Source: CAZKFA01 sp964551925
GTDB lineage: Bacteria > Cyanobacteriota > Vampirovibrionia > LMEP-6097
Length of the DNA stretch: 29,616 bases
NCBI GenBank assembly: GCA_964551925.1
Contig: CAZKFA010000024.1
Location: 1 to 29,616 of the forward strand
Direction of reading: 5' to 3'
The notes under the pieces are model-generated. The model ran no database searches. It was given only the letters and a program-made list of their open reading frames with translations, and was not told the DNA's origin. The position numbers were made by a program, and so were the translations under genes. How positions within the stretch are numbered: the first letter of the stretch is position 1; each line of letters starts with the position of its first letter. Of this stretch, positions 25,159-29,616 are shown piece after piece.

Positions 25159-26595
25159 CTAAATTCTTTTGGAACTAATGTTCAGGCTTATAGCCTTATC
25201 TAGCATTGCAAAAGCATTTGCATATTTTTTCCCATCGTACATCTCGTTTAGGGCAGCATCTGCAAAAGATTTGGATAGTATCAGCCAAGAGTTATGTCTG
25301 AGTCGCTCGTTATCAGAATTGCAAGCCCAGTCAGCGATACAAGGCAGTCCCAGATTCGTTAATAATACTGTTGCCGTTTGGTTACGCATTCTTGCCATGT
25401 CGTGCTGTGATAGAAATAATTCAAGCATACGCTTATAAGCCGCTTTGTTAGGGGCTTTGAAGCTGTCATCCGGATCATCATCAGGGTTATATGGATGAAC
25501 TACTCCTAAGCTAGAATAAACCAAAGAAAAACCTTCTTCCATTCGACAGATAGCAGTGATAGCTTGCGGCCCAAGCTGTGCTGGTAACGAGAGTAAGTCA
25601 TTATCATTGGAGTCTATCACTAAGTCCTTATGATGAAATAGATTACGGCTAACGTATGTGAGTATAGAAGAACATAAAGCAGTAGCAAATCGCCTATCTT
25701 GAGAAGCTTTTTTGGTGAATTCACTTAGCACTTGCGAACGTAAATCATCATCAAGAATGCAATTCAATAATATTTTTGCACCATCTTTACTTGAATCAAT
25801 GATATTTATTATTCCTTGGATATCTTGGTAGCGTTGCAAAAATAAATTAGTAGCAAAATCAAGACTGGTGCCATTGTGATCACCAACAAAACCTCTATTG
25901 AAAAGCTCTCTTAGAAGGGGTTTCAGCCATTGAGGCTCGTTCTCGATTGGTCTTGCTATCATCATGGCTAATAAATTATCTTCCCTGTGATCTTCTATCT
26001 CATCATTGCTAATATCATAAGGAGAATCGGGACAAGAACTGAAGCCTAAATTATTTGCTTGTAGTAAGAGTAGATCATCATAGTCTTGTCGCAATGGGTA
26101 AATAAATTCAAGCCACTCTACTCTACTTGGTAGACCTGGGTGATAACCAGAATTGATAGCTTCATATAAAGTAGCTAGATCTAATTTGCTGATAAAATTC
26201 TCAAGTACGTATTTGCGCTTGGGAATGTGTTCGCGTAACAAAAATGCTGTATTGCTTAAGCCTTCATCAAGAATTAGGTCTAGAGCTAGTCTTGCTTCAA
26301 GTTCTTTGTCGCTTAATTTAGCGAGCTTGTCTTCGTTTAACCTTATAGATTGGCACAATTCATCAGTTCTATCTCCAACCTGAGTTCTAATATTTATCAC
26401 TAAACTTGGATCAAACATAGTTAAACCAGCTTGGGAAGCGTTCTCTAGACTTGCAAGTAAATCTGGACCAAGAGTAGCAATCTGTTCTGCTTGATGTATA
26501 GCTCTGATCTCTTCTCTTACAGGGCCACGTCTAATGCTTATGCAGAGCGGATCTGATGGATCAAGGGTAGAAGGGTACTTTGCTACAATTTTCAC
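25159..26595 (-). CDS. unrecognised all-helical protein
   Basis: 478 residues from GTG 26595; an ATG at 26658 is in frame but its first codons run through a 14-bp hairpin and a promoter, so it is unlikely to be the start. I do not recognise the family. The protein is soluble-looking and mostly helical, with no signal peptide and regular helix-loop-helix spacing (for example DDDLRSQVLSEFTKKASQDR, then FATALCSSILTYVSRNLFHH), which might be HEAT/TPR-like. An extended -10 TGcTATTAT ends 7 bases before the GTG. It lies upstream of the Tat-like repeat gene on the same strand, 77 bases apart, but each has its own promoter. Confidence 0.65.
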   Translation of the reverse strand: MKIVAKYPSTLDPSDPLCISIRRGPVREEIRAIHQAEQIATLGPDLLASLENASQAGLTMFDPSLVINIRTQVGDRTDELCQSIRLNEDKLAKLSDKELEARLALDLILDEGLSNTAFLLREHIPKRKYVLENFISKLDLATLYEAINSGYHPGLPSRVEWLEFIYPLRQDYDDLLLLQANNLGFSSCPDSPYDISNDEIEDHREDNLLAMMIARPIENEPQWLKPLLRELFNRGFVGDHNGTSLDFATNLFLQRYQDIQGIINIIDSSKDGAKILLNCILDDDLRSQVLSEFTKKASQDRRFATALCSSILTYVSRNLFHHKDLVIDSNDNDLLSLPAQLGPQAITAICRMEEGFSLVYSSLGVVHPYNPDDDPDDSFKAPNKAAYKRMLELFLSQHDMARMRNQTATVLLTNLGLPCIADWACNSDNERLRHNSWLILSKSFADAALNEMYDGKKYANAFAMLDKAISLNISSKRI

Positions 26596-26602
26596 CCTGT
26601 AG

Positions 26603-26611
26603 ATAATAGCA
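26603..26611 (-). promoter_or_regulatory. extended -10 box of the 478-aa gene
   Basis: Minus strand TGcTATTAT (26611-26603), 7 bases before GTG 26595. Supports the GTG start and a leaderless message. Confidence 0.5.
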
Positions 26612-26641
26612 TATAGCTTGGAGGCGAATTTGGATGTACAA

Positions 26642-26677
26642 CCTCTAACAAAAAGCATAAGGTCTTTTTGTTAGAGG
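26642..26677. terminator. 14-bp perfect hairpin after the membrane spermidine-synthase-like gene
   Basis: CCTCTAACAAAAAG (26642-26655) and its exact complement CTTTTTGTTAGAGG (26664-26677) enclose an 8-base loop. It starts 8 bases past the stop of the upstream minus-strand gene and ends about 31 bases before the next gene's -10 box. Likely a terminator or message-end hairpin, though no T run follows the stem; an operator is the alternative. Confidence 0.5.
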
Positions 26678-26684
26678 ATAAATA

Positions 26685-28685
26685 TTAATATTTCTTTGCA
26701 CTAATTAGTGAGATTAAATAAAATATAGCGGCAATAATATAAAGATTATTTAAACCAAATAACATTGATGAATATTCGATAAAACCTCCAAGCATTGCTC
26801 CCAGAAGATTAGCTCCAAATGCCGTACTTATGTTCTTAGTACCTTTAAAGTAATAGGCAAATAACAGGCTAGAAAAAAATATTGGCAATGCAATATACAT
26901 AGCTGAAAATAAATTTTGTACCAACCAACCGTGTCCTAAAAAAACCTTAAGAGGAGTAATGTAATTGAGAAATAAACTCATAGCGAGTCCAATATAGAAT
27001 AAATATGGTTTAGAAAAACTAAACTTAGCAATAATACAATTAGCAATGAGAATCATCATCAGTATCGCAGCAAAAACAAACGCATTGACTAACCAAGTGG
27101 AACCAAATAATTGAGACAAACTTACAACACTTTTTGTTTCTAGAAGCATAAATGCTGCACCCAAAGCAAAAAAATTAATATCAAATTTAACTCGCTCCTG
27201 TTTGAGAACAAATCCAATAATCATCATTGATAAAAGAATTAATAAGCTTATCACTACTAAATAGTGCGAAGGAATATTTTTATCAGTTAAATATAAATAT
27301 GGCCAATCATCTGAAGGCAGTTCATACGACAGGTTAACACCACCCAAGCGAACAATTCCATATTCAAGATTAGCTTTCTCATACATTTCTTGAGTTATCC
27401 CAGGTCCAGCCATAATCATTAAATTAAACAAGTGTTCATCACCCAAATAAGCCAAGGGACGGGGTTCTGGAAAAACTTTATCCACCATCGTCAGCAGCTT
27501 ATCGCCTATCCAATCTTTTGGAACCGAAAATAATAAGGTCACAACTCCATCAGGCTTGAGTACTAATTTAACATCTTGCATTGATTGAACTGTGTAAACA
27601 AAATTATCTAGTCTTACGCTAGATTGTCCAGAAAGCAAAGCATGAGAATCCAATGTCGCAAAAACAACTAGGTCATATTTCTTAGAAGTCTTTCTGAGAT
27701 AGGTTCTTGCATCATCAACAATGATATTAACTCTGGGGTCGTCATATGGTTTATGCGAATTATATTTTTTACCAAGTTCTAATATTTCTGGATCAATATC
27801 GACAGCATCAACATGCTTAGCGTTATTCAGTAATGCAACAACAACATCATTACCTGAGCCAGCTCCCAAGATGAGGACATCTTCTGGCTGAACAATTTTA
27901 TAAGGAATACTATACTTGGCTTTAGAGATATCTTCTTGATTAAAATCAATCATTCTTTGATGAAAAAATTTATTTACATAAATACTTCTAGAATTTGAAG
28001 AAGTAGAAAGATGTTGAATATTATAATAAGGCGACCAAATTTCATTCTGAGAATTCCAAAAAACCATAAAGCATAGAGCTAGACAGGGAAGCAAACCAAT
28101 TAACAACCACTTTTGATGAGCTCGAATTAACCAAAGAGTAAGGATGGAAATAATCAGAAACCAAACTACAGGATTGCAAAAATTCTGCCCTAATAAAGAG
28201 AGTGCTGTAAAAACTATTATTCCAACTATACTACCCACAACATTAATCGAATAGGCTTTTATTGATTCAAGCTCGCTCATTAAAACAGCAATTAACTGTC
28301 CAAGTGGCAAAAAAAGTAAAGAATTTAATATGAACACAAGCGAAATCATTGAGATTAAATCGATTTTAAATTTTTGTGGAATCAGTTGATTGCCAGTGAA
28401 ACCACTCCAAACCCATTCATTGTCAGTGCTAACAACTACTTCAAATAAATGGAATGAAACAAATGACATTAAAACAACCATCATTATTAGAGGATAATAT
28501 TTAAATAATTGTTTCTTCTTGGACAGTAAACAACCTAAACCAAATCCAAAAAAACAAGAAATTAAAACAAAATTTGTATAATAAGCCAAGGATAGAATTT
28601 GTGACGGTAGCCAACGAATAAGAACTAGTTCTAAAAACAGAAATAAAAAACTTGCCCAGAATAAATTTAAAACTTTGCTATTCAT
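26685..28685 (-). CDS. membrane protein with internal spermidine-synthase-like domain
   Basis: 666 residues. N-terminal block of about seven hydrophobic helices (1-215), a central soluble methyltransferase-fold domain (about 225-440), then a C-terminal block of about seven helices (475-666). The central domain has DVLILGAGSGNDVVVALLNN (nucleotide/aminopropyl-donor loop), VDAVDIDPEILELGKKYN with the acidic ligand, VNIIVDDARTYLR and YDLVVFATLD, as in spermidine synthase. The usual catalytic Asp region (YDxIIxDxxDP) reads FATLDSHA instead, so aminopropyl transfer is doubtful. Such fused membrane spermidine-synthase-like proteins are widespread and mostly uncharacterised. Has a TATAAT box and a TAGGA site upstream. 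Confidence 0.85.
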   Translation of the reverse strand: MNSKVLNLFWASFLFLFLELVLIRWLPSQILSLAYYTNFVLISCFFGFGLGCLLSKKKQLFKYYPLIMMVVLMSFVSFHLFEVVVSTDNEWVWSGFTGNQLIPQKFKIDLISMISLVFILNSLLFLPLGQLIAVLMSELESIKAYSINVVGSIVGIIVFTALSLLGQNFCNPVVWFLIISILTLWLIRAHQKWLLIGLLPCLALCFMVFWNSQNEIWSPYYNIQHLSTSSNSRSIYVNKFFHQRMIDFNQEDISKAKYSIPYKIVQPEDVLILGAGSGNDVVVALLNNAKHVDAVDIDPEILELGKKYNSHKPYDDPRVNIIVDDARTYLRKTSKKYDLVVFATLDSHALLSGQSSVRLDNFVYTVQSMQDVKLVLKPDGVVTLLFSVPKDWIGDKLLTMVDKVFPEPRPLAYLGDEHLFNLMIMAGPGITQEMYEKANLEYGIVRLGGVNLSYELPSDDWPYLYLTDKNIPSHYLVVISLLILLSMMIIGFVLKQERVKFDINFFALGAAFMLLETKSVVSLSQLFGSTWLVNAFVFAAILMMILIANCIIAKFSFSKPYLFYIGLAMSLFLNYITPLKVFLGHGWLVQNLFSAMYIALPIFFSSLLFAYYFKGTKNISTAFGANLLGAMLGGFIEYSSMLFGLNNLYIIAAIFYLISLISAKKY

Positions 28686-28712
28686 TAGTGTGGATTAACA
28701 ATCCTAATTAAG

Positions 28713-28718
28713 ATTATA
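28713..28718 (-). promoter_or_regulatory. -10 box of the membrane spermidine-synthase-like gene
   Basis: TATAAT (28718-28713), 27 bases before ATG 28685, with TTAGGA between them as a possible ribosome site. Unlike most others in this window it leaves a normal short leader. Confidence 0.5.
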
Positions 28719-28802
28719 ACTTCAAATAAAAATGCAGCATTAGAGATAGAGGCGTGACTTAGGTAAACTCGGCATACCATTATCTAGACCTAGAAGTTTA
28801 GA

Positions 28803-28815
28803 GTCGTATCTCGAC
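28803..28815 (-). other. small hairpin with shared GAGATACGAC core (copy 2)
   Basis: Minus-strand GTCG-AGATA-CGAC: four perfect pairs around the same five-base loop as at 25133-25149, in the divergent intergenic region 28686-28870. The rest of that region shows no clear feature apart from the TATAAT at 28713-28718. Confidence 0.35.
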
Positions 28816-28870
28816 ATTCGATAAAATCCAACTAAGTCAAAAATTAGTGCTTATCAACAAATAATTTGAC

Positions 28871-29197
28871 ATGCCAACCCGCGACAAACATCAATATGCA
28901 GAAGCTGAAGCTATAGTTACTTACGTAAAATTTTTGGTTTATATCGAAAAATATATTGAGAATTACTGGAGATTAGCTAGCTCAATCTTGCGTAGGTTAC
29001 AGCTAGCTTGCGACAAGATCATCATCAAGAAATATTGTCCAGAGGATAGTAGCCTTGGACAAATTTTAAGAGTAGCCAAAAATAATTTCAATTATCAACT
29101 CGACAAAAATGAGATGCATACAGTTTACTTTTGGCTTATTAGAAAATATCCTGAGCAAAAGAAAGTTATTCTTGCATTGATGCTCAAAGTTAATTAA
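28871..29197 (+). CDS. unrecognised small helical protein
   Basis: 108 residues, rich in Lys, Tyr and Ile, predicted helical, no signal peptide or membrane helix. I recognise no motif. It starts at ATG 28871 after TTTGAC with no Shine-Dalgarno site and no clear promoter. The open frame is long for a chance frame in AT-rich DNA, and it fills the gap between two unrelated genes. Possibly of foreign or accessory origin, given the DUF4143 gene next to it. Confidence 0.55.
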   Translation: MPTRDKHQYAEAEAIVTYVKFLVYIEKYIENYWRLASSILRRLQLACDKIIIKKYCPEDSSLGQILRVAKNNFNYQLDKNEMHTVYFWLIRKYPEQKKVILALMLKVN

Positions 29198-29230
29198 CAA
29201 TGGTGGACGTGCAGTTTCTCACCTTGTAGC

Positions 29231-29616
29231 TTAAACAAGTTCTTCCAAGATTTTAAAGATATTCAGCCAATGAATTGCTGTCACTTGACTACTTAGTGGA
29301 ATTTTATTCTTTGTATTACAAATAACTAAGGCTTTAGCACCAAGTAGTAATTTTATTACTTTCTCTAGCCCTGATGCATGGTCTTTTCTAGGACTCATTG
29401 TACTTTTAATTTCAAGCAATAAATATTTGCTTTCATGTTCAATCACAAGATCTACTTCAACACCTTGACTATCACGGAAATGATATAAAGGAGGTTTGAT
29501 TCCTCGATTACAAAAATATTTATAAATCTCGGATACAACAAAGTTCTCAAATAAGGCTCCAGCCATAGGACCATTTTGGATGATTTCTTTATTTGTATTG
29601 CCAGAGAGATAGCTAA
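29231..29616 (-). CDS. AAA ATPase with DUF4143, C-terminal part only
   Basis: The frame is open from the right edge to the stop at 29231, so the N-terminal ATPase domain lies outside the window. The visible 127 residues include NGPMAGALFENFVVSEIYK, PLYHFRDSQGVEVDLVIEHE and YLLLEIKSTMSPRKDH. This is the conserved C-terminal DUF4143 region, which carries a restriction-nuclease-like D...ExK pattern (VEVDLVIE, EIKS). A start at ATG 29552 would cut the family sequence (NGP-MAGALFENF is continuous), so the gene is partial rather than a short gene. Role in the family is largely unknown. Confidence 0.85.
   Translation of the reverse strand, partial: SYLSGNTNKEIIQNGPMAGALFENFVVSEIYKYFCNRGIKPPLYHFRDSQGVEVDLVIEHESKYLLLEIKSTMSPRKDHASGLEKVIKLLLGAKALVICNTKNKIPLSSQVTAIHWLNIFKILEELV

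Noticed and set aside
26596..26658. ATG 26658 as start of the 478-aa gene
   Set aside because: The codons run through a perfect 14-bp hairpin and an extended -10 box.
29231..29552. Short complete gene starting at ATG 29552
   Set aside because: The conserved DUF4143 sequence continues upstream in the same frame to the window edge, so this is the end of a longer gene.

Overview
AT-rich bacterial chromosome segment, densely coded, with no gene-free stretch longer than about 210 bases. The tRNA-Glu(UUC) is close to the cyanobacterial/chloroplast form. SbtA/SbtB-type bicarbonate transport genes occur with a flagellar FlhA and type IV pilin-like genes, and there is no sign of photosynthesis genes. 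This fits a non-photosynthetic relative of Cyanobacteria (Melainabacteria/Vampirovibrionia-like). That placement is inference from a few markers, not a phylogeny.

Layout. 1-311: start of a BRO-N/antirepressor-like gene running off the left edge, and tRNA-Glu with an encoded CCA, both on the minus strand. 492-3610: a two-gene operon of pilin-like proteins (a PilX-like protein with an acidic insert and IPT-like folds, then a PilV/PulI-like minor pilin). It ends in a long hairpin shared with the convergent flhA. 3670-6232: flhA and a small unknown gene (possibly FlbD-like). 6376-8786: tgt and a membrane-anchored pentapeptide-repeat protein. 8770-13460: unknown 331-aa gene, uvrA and a Ppx/GppA-like gene, in one tight minus-strand operon. 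13543-15424: mtnB-mtnD-mtnC, three overlapping genes of the methionine salvage pathway. 15401-15885: a TPP riboswitch controlling an MTH1187-type thiamine-binding protein. 15948-20417: minus-strand operon sbtA-sbtB-osmC-phr-epimerase. 20619-23393: a very large sigma-28-like protein with about 650 extra C-terminal residues. 23408-26595: two unrecognised minus-strand genes, one with a twin-arginine-like N terminus and 60-residue tandem repeats. 26685-28685: a membrane spermidine-synthase-like protein. 28871-29616: a small unknown gene and the C-terminal part of a DUF4143-type ATPase.

The two most interesting signals are the giant sigma factor with its degenerate repeats, beside the Tat-like repeat protein, and a window-wide arrangement in which a -10 box sits only 7-9 bases before the start codon. 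The latter suggests that many first genes of operons are read from leaderless mRNAs, while internal genes use Shine-Dalgarno sites or start/stop overlaps. All domain and promoter calls were made by eye; no database search was run.
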